Part shown: piece after piece, positions 43,432 to 51,623 of the stretch | Layout of the letters: the number at the start of each line of letters is the position of its first letter | Numbering within the stretch: the first letter of the stretch is position 1 | Source of the DNA: an uncultured Hyphomicrobiales bacterium | GTDB lineage: Bacteria > Pseudomonadota > Alphaproteobacteria > Rhizobiales > Beijerinckiaceae | NCBI GenBank assembly: GCA_903861645.1 | Contig: CAIOVE010000020.1 | Location: 46,828 to 110,827 of the forward strand | Reading direction: 5' to 3' | Length of the DNA: 64,000 nt | Program-made: the position numbers and the translations under genes | Notes under the pieces: generated by a model | The model's input: the letters and a program-made list of their open reading frames with translations, nothing else | What the model was told of the DNA's origin: nothing | The model's database searches: none

Positions 43432-44578
43432 GTTTTTGCGCCGCGACGATTCCGACCTGCAGCGGGCGGCGGGTCGGGATGACGCGCGCCCCTGAAAATC
43501 CCGTCACGCGCAGCAGTTCGCGCAATTCCTCGGGGCGTCGGGCGCGGCCGCGGCCCATGGCCAGCAGGTAGAAGCCGAAATAGGCGTCGCCGATTGGTTC
43601 CGCGCCGGGCGCGCCCGCCATGGGTTCGGCGATCAGCAGGGTTCCGCCAGCCGGCAGGGCCGCGTGGGCGGCGCGCAGCAATGCAAGCACGGATTCGTCA
43701 TCGTGGTCATGGACGATCCGCACCAGCGAAATGATGTCCGCTCCGCATGGCAAGGGATCGGACAGAAAGCTGCCCGCGTGGAAACTGATTCGCTCGGCGA
43801 GTCCCTGCGCCGCGAGTCGCGCGCGCGCCCGGTCGACGACCGGCGGCAGGTCAAACAGTTGCAGTCCCATGCCAGGCGCGCGCTCGGCGGCTTGCGCGAT
43901 AAATCCGCCTTCTCCGCCGCCGACATCAAGCAGGCATTGATGGCCGGCGAGGGGGTAGGCGTCGAGTATATCGCGCGCGACCAACGCCTGCGTGCGCGCC
44001 ATCAGCGCGCTGTAGGCGGCGTGGTCGCCGGCGCTCCCGTCCCTGGGCGGCGCGCCGGGACGATCATGGGCGTAAGGCCAGAATTGCGACAGGCGCGTCG
44101 TCGTTTCGCCGCGCAGCAACGCCACGGGGTCGCGTAGGTCGTCGTAGAGCAGTTCATGATGCTCGATAAAAGCGGCGATCGACGGATTGCCGATGAGGGC
44201 GGCGCCCAGATCATCGAGTGCGAAGCGGCCATCCGGCCAATTTCGAACGAGGCGCAGGGAAGCCGCCGCGCGCAGCAGGCGCAAGGTCGCATCCGGCTTG
44301 AGGTCGATCAGCCGTGATAGCGCCTCGACCGACCGCGGGCCTTCCGCGAGATGTTCGCAGACATGCAGACGCACGCAGGCCAGCAGCGCCTGCGAATAGA
44401 CGAAACCCGCGCACAGATCGAACAGCGCGCGCGCCCGTCGGCGCGCGATAAAGCGAGTCAGGGGCGATCGCGCCGCCCAGCGTTGGAAGCCCGGACTGGC
44501 GATGATCTGGTTGCGCCAGACATTCAGGCTTTCGCGCCAGCTCGCGGGGCTTCCGAGCGTTGGCGCCCGCGCGGCCAC
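43427..44578 (-). CDS. crtF: Hydroxyneurosporene/rhodopin O-methyltransferase
   Basis: 383 residues of the SAM-dependent O-methyltransferase family 2. A dimerisation domain fills the first about 190 residues (SQALLACVRLHVCEHLAEGP). The SAM motif LLDVGGGEGGFIAQAAERAP and the catalytic-region VRIVHDHDDE follow. It methylates tertiary hydroxyls of acyclic carotenoids made by CrtC. It lies 10 bp after crtE. Confidence 0.94.
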   Translation of the reverse strand: MAARAPTLGSPASWRESLNVWRNQIIASPGFQRWAARSPLTRFIARRRARALFDLCAGFVYSQALLACVRLHVCEHLAEGPRSVEALSRLIDLKPDATLRLLRAAASLRLVRNWPDGRFALDDLGAALIGNPSIAAFIEHHELLYDDLRDPVALLRGETTTRLSQFWPYAHDRPGAPPRDGSAGDHAAYSALMARTQALVARDILDAYPLAGHQCLLDVGGGEGGFIAQAAERAPGMGLQLFDLPPVVDRARARLAAQGLAERISFHAGSFLSDPLPCGADIISLVRIVHDHDDESVLALLRAAHAALPAGGTLLIAEPMAGAPGAEPIGDAYFGFYLLAMGRGRARRPEELRELLRVTGFSGARVIPTRRPLQVGIVAAQKL

Positions 44579-44588
44579 GGCGCCCGGC

Positions 44589-45458
44589 TCACGCGGCGAC
44601 GAGGGCGAGCTGCTTGGGAAAAAACTGCATCGTCTGCGCCTTGATCAGCTTGCGCAATTCAACCGCGCCGGGGCAGGCGGGGATGGAATCCACCGCGCCG
44701 CGCACCAGCTCTTCCAGCCGTTGCTTCGCGCCGCCAATGCCCAGTTGCGCTGCCGCGTTGGGCCGCAGCCGCGCCGCGTCCTGACCTATGGGTTTGCCGA
44801 GTTCGGCCTCGTCGCAGAGAATGTCGCGCAGATCGTCGGCGACCTGATAGGCTTCGCCAAGCTTCGCGCCCAGCGTGCCCCACGCCTTGGGGTCGTGGCC
44901 CGCGGCCGCCGCGCCCGCCGCCGTGGCCGCGACGAACAGCGCGCCGGTCTTGGCGCGTTGATAATCGGTCAACGACACCGCCGCCTCGCATTCCCACGCT
45001 TGTCCCGCGACGATGCCATTGGGCGAGCCGACGGCGCGCGCGATGGTTGAAAGCAGCGCGGCCAGTCGACGCGGCGAGCGCGCTGTTCCCCGCGCCAGCG
45101 TTTCAAACGCCAGCACGATCAGCGCGTCGCCGGTGAGGACCGCGAGCGGCGCGCCAAATTGCACGTGGACGGAGGCCTTGCCGCGCCGGATGTCGGCGTC
45201 GTCGAAGCAGGGCAGATCGTCATGCACCAGCGAGGCGCAATGCAGCAGTTCAATGGAAGCCGCCGCCGCGTCCGCGGCGAGGGGATCGCCGTCGCCGCAG
45301 GCTTGCGCCACGGCGAGACAGAGTTGCGGGCGAATGCGATGACCGCCGGGAAACACCGCGTAACGCAGGGCCGAGGCGAGGAGGGGAGGCGCGCCGGGCG
45401 CCTCGGCGTGCGCGATGGCCTGGTCGAGGGCCTGCTCGATGCGGGCTGAGGTCTGCAT
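44589..45458 (-). CDS. crtE: Geranylgeranyl diphosphate synthase
   Basis: 289 residues. FPGGHRIRPQL, the first Asp-rich motif VHDDLPCFDDAD and the second YQVADDLRDIL are intact. It makes GGPP for phytoene and for the bacteriochlorophyll tail. First gene of the leftward crtE-crtF-bchCXYZ-puf superoperon, divergent from crtD with PpsR boxes between. Confidence 0.95.
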   Translation of the reverse strand: MQTSARIEQALDQAIAHAEAPGAPPLLASALRYAVFPGGHRIRPQLCLAVAQACGDGDPLAADAAAASIELLHCASLVHDDLPCFDDADIRRGKASVHVQFGAPLAVLTGDALIVLAFETLARGTARSPRRLAALLSTIARAVGSPNGIVAGQAWECEAAVSLTDYQRAKTGALFVAATAAGAAAAGHDPKAWGTLGAKLGEAYQVADDLRDILCDEAELGKPIGQDAARLRPNAAAQLGIGGAKQRLEELVRGAVDSIPACPGAVELRKLIKAQTMQFFPKQLALVAA

Positions 45459-45472
45459 GGTCCACCCCTCAT

Positions 45473-45515
45473 TGTCATTTCAATTTTTCAATCTTAATGT
45501 CAATATAGATTGACA
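45473..45515. promoter_or_regulatory. Tandem PpsR operators between crtE and crtD
   Basis: TGTCAATATAGATTGACA (45498-45515) is a perfect TGT-N12-ACA with fully symmetric TGTCAA arms. TGTCATTTCAATTTTTCA (45473-45490) has one mismatch and lies 25 bp away. The pair fills most of the 99 bp between the divergent crtE and crtD starts and should repress both. Confidence 0.8.
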
Positions 45516-45557
45516 CGCAAGAGCCCGCCGATCATTTTTCTGGTGGAGGCGACCGGG

Positions 45558-47201
45558 ATGCTCATGCGCCGGATTGTGATCATTGGCGCGGGCGTTGGCG
45601 GTCTCGTGGCGGGCGTGCGCCTGGCCGCGCGTGGAATGAATGTGACGGTCCTCGAGGCGGCCGACGCGCCCGGCGGTAAATTGCGCGAGGTTGTCGCCAA
45701 CGGGGCGAGGATCGACGCGGGCCCCACCGTCTTCACCATGCGCTGGGTATTTGAGGAACTCGCGCGCGATATTGGCGTCTCGCTCGACGATCGTCTGATC
45801 CTTCGGCGCGCCGATACGCTGGCGCGCCATGCATGGATCGATGGCGCGCGTCTAGATCTGTATTCCGATATCGAACGCACGGCCGATGCGATCGGCCTAT
45901 TCGCGGGCAAGCACGACGCCGATGGTTACCGGCGTTTCAGCCAAGCCGCGGCGGCGATTCACGAGACGCTGAAGCGCACCTATATCGACGCGCCGCGCCC
46001 GAGCCTTCCCGCGCTGATGTATCGTGTGGGCCTCGCGCGCCCGCGCGAACTCATGCGCATTTCGCCCTACGCGACGTTATGGGGCGAACTCGGTAAATAT
46101 TTCCGCGACCCGCGCCTGCGCCAGTTGTTTGGACGTTACGCCACATACTGCGGTTCATCGCCCTTCGCCGCGCCGGCGACGTTGATGCTCGTCGCCCATG
46201 TGGAACGCGAGGGCGTCTGGCTCGTCGAGGGCGGCATGCAGGGCGTCGCGACCATGCTGGCGGATCTTCTGCGCGATTGCGGGGGAATGCTGACATGCGG
46301 CGCGCGCGTCGAGCGCATCCTGGTCGAAAAGGGTCGCGCCATTGGCGTTGCGCTAGTCGACGGCGAGCGCCTGCCCGCCGACGCGATCGTGATGAATGGC
46401 GATGTTTCGGCCTTGTCCGGGGGATTGCTCGGGCCAGATGTTGCCGGCGCCACGCGGCCAACGCCTCGCGCGGCGCGATCGTTGTCCGCGGTCACATGGG
46501 CGATGTCCGCGCGGACCGACGGTTTTCGCCTGTCGCGGCATAACGTCTTTTTCTCCGACGATTACAAACGCGAGTTCGATGACATCGCGCGCGGCCGCTT
46601 GCCCGGTTCGCCGACGGTCTACGTCTGCGCGCGGGATCGCGGCGATGGCGAACCGCCGCCCGATGGCCATGAACGCCTGTTTTGTCTGGTCAACGCGCCC
46701 GCGCGCGGGGATGACGCGCCCCTTGAAACATCGGAATTGCGAACATGCCACGAAGCGACGTTTCGACAACTGGATCGGTGCGGCCTCCACATCGCGCGGG
46801 AGAACAGGGAGATAGTCCAGACGACGCCGAGCGATTTCGCGCGGTTCTTTCCGGCGTCGGGGGGCGCCCTCTACGGTCGGGCGTCGCACGGATGGATGGC
46901 GTCATTCATGCGGCCGGGCGCGCGCACGCGCCTGCCGGGCCTCTATCTGGCCGGCGGTGGGACGCATCCGGGGCCGGGCGTGCCGATGGCGGCGCTGTCG
47001 GGTCGTCAGGCGGCGCTCGCGGTGATGTCGGACCTGGCTTCGACAGGCTGGTCCCGCCCGGCGGTTATGCCTGGTGGTATATCGACGCGCTCGACGACGA
47101 CGGCGCGAACGGAATTACCATCATCGCCTTCGTCGGCAGCGTCTTCTCGCCCTATTACGCCTGGGCCGGACGCAAGGATCCGCTCGACCATTGCGCCGTG
47201 A
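45558..47201 (+). CDS. crtD: Carotenoid 3,4-desaturase (methoxyneurosporene dehydrogenase)
   Basis: 547 residues; CrtD is normally about 495-510. The FAD motif IIGAGVGGLVAGVRLAARG, the GRYATYCGSSPFAAPATLML signature and the C-terminal GLYLAGGGTHPGPGVPMAALSGRQ are clear. It introduces the 3,4 double bond into 1-hydroxy carotenoids. The last about 45 residues, after MSDLAST, are Ser/Thr/Arg-rich and are the out-of-frame reading of crtC, so the stop seems to have moved downstream or natural overprinting exists. GGAGG precedes the ATG at 45558; 45564 is possible. Confidence 0.93.
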   Translation: MLMRRIVIIGAGVGGLVAGVRLAARGMNVTVLEAADAPGGKLREVVANGARIDAGPTVFTMRWVFEELARDIGVSLDDRLILRRADTLARHAWIDGARLDLYSDIERTADAIGLFAGKHDADGYRRFSQAAAAIHETLKRTYIDAPRPSLPALMYRVGLARPRELMRISPYATLWGELGKYFRDPRLRQLFGRYATYCGSSPFAAPATLMLVAHVEREGVWLVEGGMQGVATMLADLLRDCGGMLTCGARVERILVEKGRAIGVALVDGERLPADAIVMNGDVSALSGGLLGPDVAGATRPTPRAARSLSAVTWAMSARTDGFRLSRHNVFFSDDYKREFDDIARGRLPGSPTVYVCARDRGDGEPPPDGHERLFCLVNAPARGDDAPLETSELRTCHEATFRQLDRCGLHIARENREIVQTTPSDFARFFPASGGALYGRASHGWMASFMRPGARTRLPGLYLAGGGTHPGPGVPMAALSGRQAALAVMSDLASTGWSRPAVMPGGISTRSTTTARTELPSSPSSAASSRPITPGPDARIRSTIAP

Positions 47202-47941
47202 ATGTCGCGCTTTACGGACCGCGCGCGACGCGCTGGGCCATGACCGAGCGCAAGCGACCCGCCGTCGCGCGCGATCGTCGCGTCCTGTCGATCGGACGAA
47301 GCCAACTCGAATGGAAGCGCGACGGCTTGACGATCTCGATCGACGAGGTCTCGGCGCCCTGGCCGCGGCGGCTGCGCGGAACCGTGCGCGTCGAGCCAAC
47401 AGGCGTCAACGCGCGCGAGTTCGAACTGGCCGCCCGCGGCGGGCACCTCTGGCGACCCATCGCGCCGCGCGCGCGTGTCAGCGTCGACCTTGACGCGCCC
47501 GCGTCCCGGTGGAGCGGCGATGGCTATTTCGATATGAACGTCGGCAATGAACCGCTGGAAGATGGGTTCATTGATTGGACATGGTCGCGCGCGGCGCTGG
47601 GCGCGGGCGCCGGCGTTATCTACGACGCGCGACCGCGCGAGGGTGGCCCCGTTTCCATGGCGTTGCGATTCAATCGGGACGCCGAATTTGAAATGGCGCC
47701 TTTGCCGCCGCCCGCGGCCCTCCCGCGCTCGCGGTGGCGCGTGCCGCGCGCAACGCGCGCGGATGATGGAATCGCTTCCATCTCCAAGTCCTTCGAGGAT
47801 ACGCCCTTTTACGCCCGCTCCCTCGTGTCGGGAAAGCTGTTCGGCGAGAATGTCGCGAGCATGCACGAAAGTCTTGCGCTGGACCGCTTCGCGCATCCAC
47901 TCGTCAAATTGATGTTGCCCTTCCGGATGCCCAGACGATAG
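46892..47941 (+). CDS. crtC: Acyclic carotenoid 1,2-hydratase
   Basis: 349 residues from the nearest canonical start. Family similarity begins only at about residue 44 with PGFDRLVPPGGYAWWYIDAL, then FVGSVFSPYYAWAGRKDPLDHCAVNVALYG (split here for reading: FVGSVFSPYYAW and DPLDHCAVNVALYG). It adds water to the 1,2 end of neurosporene or lycopene. Between 46892 and the conserved part no in-frame ATG, GTG or TTG exists, so the first about 43 residues overprint the most conserved end of crtD (overlap 310 bp). A non-standard start near 47020 is the alternative. Confidence 0.88.
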   Translation: MDGVIHAAGRAHAPAGPLSGRRWDASGAGRADGGAVGSSGGARGDVGPGFDRLVPPGGYAWWYIDALDDDGANGITIIAFVGSVFSPYYAWAGRKDPLDHCAVNVALYGPRATRWAMTERKRPAVARDRRVLSIGRSQLEWKRDGLTISIDEVSAPWPRRLRGTVRVEPTGVNAREFELAARGGHLWRPIAPRARVSVDLDAPASRWSGDGYFDMNVGNEPLEDGFIDWTWSRAALGAGAGVIYDARPREGGPVSMALRFNRDAEFEMAPLPPPAALPRSRWRVPRATRADDGIASISKSFEDTPFYARSLVSGKLFGENVASMHESLALDRFAHPLVKLMLPFRMPRR

Positions 47942-47944
47942 GGA

Positions 47945-48079
47945 TTATTGCCTGTCGGGCTTTTCGTCATCCGGGCCGTGCTTCGGTTGGCGCACGGAAT
48001 ATAACTGCCAGAAGCCAAAAATCAGAACGGCCGCGAGCGTGAAACCCATTTCGACAAGGCCGTAATAGGCGGGATCCAA
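47945..48079 (-). CDS. 44-residue single-helix membrane ORF after crtB
   Basis: Read directly from the sequence: TTG at 48079, TAA at 47945. An N-terminal LDPAYYGLVEM leads into one hydrophobic helix (GFTLAAVLIFGFWQLYSV), then a charged tail RQPKHGPDDEKPDRQ. This is a good single-pass topology with positive-inside residues after the helix. It begins 2 bp after the crtB stop, so translational coupling is likely, and it ends 3 bp from the convergent crtC stop. Similar tiny membrane proteins near crtB exist in other purple bacteria as I recall; no function is known. Confidence 0.5.
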   Translation of the reverse strand: MDPAYYGLVEMGFTLAAVLIFGFWQLYSVRQPKHGPDDEKPDRQ

Positions 48080-48081
48080 AC

Positions 48082-49143
48082 CTATTGTCCGAGCTGTTCG
48101 GAGCGCTCAAGGCGCTCGAAGATTTCCAGCACGCGGATGAAACGCGGACGAAAATTGAAGACGGGACGCGCGGGTTCCGCCACGGGCGCCTCGATGGCCG
48201 CCGGCGTCCGCTCCACCGCCTTGATGAGAAATTCGGCGCAGGGCAGGGCGTCAACCACCTTTCCTCGCGTCAGCAGGGGAACCGACGCGGTCGCTTTCGC
48301 GAGCAGGCGCGCCTTGCGCGCGTGCGGCACGTGGGCGCGGTGCGAAATGGAATCAAGCGACAGGCGTTCGAGTTCGCGTCCAATTTCGGCGTAGATCATG
48401 CCGGCGGCGAGAATGGCCGGACGGCAGGCGAGCGGCAGGTGGGCGACGCCCGCGCGTGAGCGCAGATAAAGATTGTCGGCGACGGCCAGCAGCCGCGCGA
48501 TGACGGATTTGAGTCGGTCGTCGATCACCGGATCAGCCACGAAGGCGTCGGGATCGATGCCGACGTCGCGCAGCCATTGCAAGGGCAGGTAAACCCGACC
48601 ATTCCGCGCGTCCTCGCCAACGTCGCGCGCGATGTTGGTGAGTTGCATCGCGACGCCGAGATCGCAGGCGCGCGCCAACGCCTCCGGCGATCGGACGCCC
48701 ATCAGCAATGTCATCATGACGCCGACCGTGCCGGCGACGCGCGCCGCGTAGTCGAACAATTCATTCAGGCCTTCGTAGCGGCGGCCAGCCGAATCCCAGG
48801 CGAGACCCTCCAGCAAGGCCTCGGGCGCCTCGCGTGGAATGGCGTAACGTCGCATGAGGTCGGCCATGGCGCGATCCGCGGCGACCGGCAGCGGCCGACC
48901 ATCGTGAATTCGTTCCAGCCGATCCCGCAGGCGGCCCAGCGCGTTGGGCGATCCACCGCCGAGATCGATCGCGTCGTCCGACAAACGACAAAACGCGTAT
49001 AGACCATAGGCCGGCTCGCGCACCTTCGCGGGCAGAATGAGCGACGCCGCGTAGAAGGTTTTTGATCCGTGCCGGATCGCCTCGCGACACTCCGCGTAAT
49101 CATTGGCATGAGTGGTCGAGGCTTCAGGCGAAGACGGATGCAT
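48082..49143 (-). CDS. crtB: Phytoene synthase
   Basis: 353 residues. The squalene/phytoene synthase Asp-rich motifs are DDAID (AFCRLSDDAIDLGGG) and the second at QLTNIARDVGEDARNGRVYLP. It condenses two GGPP to phytoene. It overlaps crtI by 20 bp, giving a crtI-crtB transcript. Confidence 0.95.
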   Translation of the reverse strand: MHPSSPEASTTHANDYAECREAIRHGSKTFYAASLILPAKVREPAYGLYAFCRLSDDAIDLGGGSPNALGRLRDRLERIHDGRPLPVAADRAMADLMRRYAIPREAPEALLEGLAWDSAGRRYEGLNELFDYAARVAGTVGVMMTLLMGVRSPEALARACDLGVAMQLTNIARDVGEDARNGRVYLPLQWLRDVGIDPDAFVADPVIDDRLKSVIARLLAVADNLYLRSRAGVAHLPLACRPAILAAGMIYAEIGRELERLSLDSISHRAHVPHARKARLLAKATASVPLLTRGKVVDALPCAEFLIKAVERTPAAIEAPVAEPARPVFNFRPRFIRVLEIFERLERSEQLGQ

Positions 49144-50653
49144 CGGGAGCCACCTTGTCGAGAACGCGCGCGGAGGAAAGAACGCCGGGCAGACCGGCGC
49201 CCGGATGGGTGCCGGCGCCCACTAGAAACAGATTGCGCACGTCCTCGCTGCGATTGTGCGGACGAAACCACGCGCTTTGAGTCAGGATGGGTTCGAGGCC
49301 AAAGCCCGCGCCATGAAGCGAATTGAGGTTGTCGCGGAAGTCGAGCGGCGTCGCGATGCGCGACGTGACGATGTGCTCGCCAAGGCCGGGAAGAACGGTT
49401 GCTTCGAGATGGCGCGCGATCGACTGGCGATAACGTTCGCCTTCCACGCGCCAGTCCTGGCCGCCTTCGAGATTGGGAACCGGCGACAGCACATAGAACG
49501 TGTCGCATCCCGGCGGCGCCAGCGACGGATCGGTCGCGGTGGGGCGATGCAGATAAAGACTGAAATCGGGCGAAAGCGTTTTGCGCCTGAAAATATCCTT
49601 CAACAGTCCACGATACCGCGGGCCCATCATGATCGTGTGGTGAAGAACATCCTCGTATCGGCGATTGACGCCGAAGTACCAGACGAAAAGGCCCATTGAA
49701 TAACGAGAGTTCTCGACCTTGCGGTCGGTCCAGCGCGCGCGCGCCGACGCGGGCAACAAATGCCGGTAGGTCCATGCCGAGTCGGCGTTGGAGATAACGA
49801 TGTCCGCGGGCATGACGGCGCCCGATTTGAGTTTGACGCCCTTGGCCGCGCCATCCATCACCACGATGGAATCGACCTCGGCGTTGCACCTGATTTCCCC
49901 GCCCTGAGTCTCGATCAGGTTGACGAGGCCGGTGACGAGACTGCCGGTGCCGCCCATGGCGAAATGCACGCCGTGCTTTTGTTCGAGATAGGCGATGAGG
50001 CAGTAGATCGCGGTCGCGTTGAAAGGGTTGCCGCCAATCAGCAGCGGATGGAAACTGAAGATCGTGCGCAGTCTTTCGTCGCGCAGGAATTGACTGACAA
50101 GTCCATGAACGCTGCGATAACCGCCGAGGCGAAGGATGTCCTTGGCGATGCGCGCCATGTCCATGATTGAATCAAACGGCGTGTCGCCGAGTTGCTCGAA
50201 CCCGACGCGATAGATCGCCTCGCTCAAGCGCATGTAGCGCTGGTAGCCGTCGACGTCGCCGGGATTGAACCGCGCGACCTGCGCGCGCATCCACGCGGGG
50301 TCGCCGTTGTAGTCGAAGCTTTCGCCGTTATGAAATCGAATCCGATAGAAGGGATTCATCGGTCGCAGATCGATGTCGTCGGACATCTCGCGCCCGCACA
50401 GGCGCCATAGCTCCTCGAACAGGAAGGGCGCCGTGATGATTGTGGGCCCGGCATCGAAGGTGAAGCCATCCTGCCGGTGCACATAGGCGCGACCGCCGGG
50501 CGCGTCGAGCTTTTCAAGAACCGTGACGCGATAGCCCCGGGCGCCCATGCGCACCGCCGCGGCCAGACCGCCGAAACCACTGCCGATGACGACCGCGTGA
50601 GGACGTCTTGGCGGGGGCGCGGATGTTGGCTTCGGTCGGTCGAGTGTCAACAT
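49124..50653 (-). CDS. crtI: Phytoene desaturase
   Basis: 509 residues. FAD motif VIGSGFGGLAAAVRMGARGY near the N-terminus, GGRAYVHRQDGFTFDAGPTI, and the C-terminal LFLVGAGTHPGAGLPGVLSSA are typical. It desaturates phytoene to neurosporene or lycopene. Its start codon lies within a PpsR box. Confidence 0.96.
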   Translation of the reverse strand: MLTLDRPKPTSAPPPRRPHAVVIGSGFGGLAAAVRMGARGYRVTVLEKLDAPGGRAYVHRQDGFTFDAGPTIITAPFLFEELWRLCGREMSDDIDLRPMNPFYRIRFHNGESFDYNGDPAWMRAQVARFNPGDVDGYQRYMRLSEAIYRVGFEQLGDTPFDSIMDMARIAKDILRLGGYRSVHGLVSQFLRDERLRTIFSFHPLLIGGNPFNATAIYCLIAYLEQKHGVHFAMGGTGSLVTGLVNLIETQGGEIRCNAEVDSIVVMDGAAKGVKLKSGAVMPADIVISNADSAWTYRHLLPASARARWTDRKVENSRYSMGLFVWYFGVNRRYEDVLHHTIMMGPRYRGLLKDIFRRKTLSPDFSLYLHRPTATDPSLAPPGCDTFYVLSPVPNLEGGQDWRVEGERYRQSIARHLEATVLPGLGEHIVTSRIATPLDFRDNLNSLHGAGFGLEPILTQSAWFRPHNRSEDVRNLFLVGAGTHPGAGLPGVLSSARVLDKVAPDASVFA

Positions 50654-50687
50654 AAATAGACACTAACATTGTAAATCAAGATTGATC
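50645..50687. promoter_or_regulatory. PpsR operator overlapping the crtI start codon
   Basis: TGTCAACATAAATAGACA (50645-50662) is a perfect TGT-N12-ACA and contains the complement of the crtI ATG (50651-50653). A weaker TGT-N12-ATC begins 25 bp further (50670-50687). Together they fill the 49 bp crtI-bchO spacer. Confidence 0.7.
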
Positions 50688-50702
50688 AAGCGCTATTCGC
50701 GA

Positions 50703-51623
50703 TCAGTTTATTTCAGGCGGTGTCGCTTGCCGCGCGATGCCAAGAACGAGATCGGCGATCCTTGCCGGCTGCTCCTCGTGGGCGAGGTGTCCGACGCCGC
50801 GCAGGCGTTCGATGCCGCCCTTGCGCAGCCGTGGCAGGATCGCCTGCGCGGTCTCCGGCGGCACGGCCTTGTCGCCGGCGGCGGCGATCAATGCGACGGG
50901 CATATCCAGGCGACCGATGTCCCGACCGAGTTGGTCGAGGTTCCAGTTCGCCATCATCGCCAGCACGGCTTCCACATGGGCGGCGTTGCCAAACAGGCGC
51001 GTGTAGAGGTCGAGACCTTGCGCGTCGATGGTCGAGCCGGTGCCGCGCAGGAGGCGGCCGACCGTCGCGCGGTCGGCGGACCAGGCGAACAGCCGCGGCG
51101 CCAGCGGGTTGAGAAACAGCAGCTTGGCGATCGGTGGAAACAGGTGCCCGGCGAGACCCTCGAAGGGCAGGAAGGCGCCATTCAGGCTGATCAGCGCCTC
51201 GGGGGCGATCAGCCGGTCCAGCGCCATGCGCGCGAGGATGGCGGCGCCGGCGGAATGGCCGACGACGATCGCCGGCTCGACCTCCAGCGTCCGCAGAAAC
51301 ACGCCAATGGCCCGCGCCATGCCCGGCAACGAGGGCGGCCCCATGCGCATGGGGTCGGTGAAGCCATGGCCGGGCAGGTCGATGGCGACGACGTCGTATT
51401 CCCGCGCCAGCAGCGGCGCCAACGCGCGCCATGAATGGGTCGCCGCGCCAGCGCCATGGAGCAGGAAAAGGGTGGGTCCGCGCCCCATGCGCTGGAAATG
51501 CCAGCGCATGCCGCCCGCCTCGATGAAACGGCTGGCGTCGCGGTTCGGCCAGTCGCGACCATCGCGTTCAAGCGAAAGACGTCCTTGGTCGAAACCGGGC
51601 GAGCGCCGCGGCGCCGCGCTCAT
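50703..51623 (-). CDS. bchO: Alpha/beta hydrolase BchO (Mg-chelatase accessory)
   Basis: 306 residues. FLLHGAGAATHSWRALAPLL and nucleophile elbow VVGHSAGAAILARMAL are evident; catalytic His probably in GVGHLAHEEQP. BchO is linked to bchD in most purple bacteria and is thought to assist Mg chelation, though its reaction is not established. The start overlaps the bchD stop (ATGA). Confidence 0.93.
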   Translation of the reverse strand: MSAAPRRSPGFDQGRLSLERDGRDWPNRDASRFIEAGGMRWHFQRMGRGPTLFLLHGAGAATHSWRALAPLLAREYDVVAIDLPGHGFTDPMRMGPPSLPGMARAIGVFLRTLEVEPAIVVGHSAGAAILARMALDRLIAPEALISLNGAFLPFEGLAGHLFPPIAKLLFLNPLAPRLFAWSADRATVGRLLRGTGSTIDAQGLDLYTRLFGNAAHVEAVLAMMANWNLDQLGRDIGRLDMPVALIAAAGDKAVPPETAQAILPRLRKGGIERLRGVGHLAHEEQPARIADLVLGIARQATPPEIN

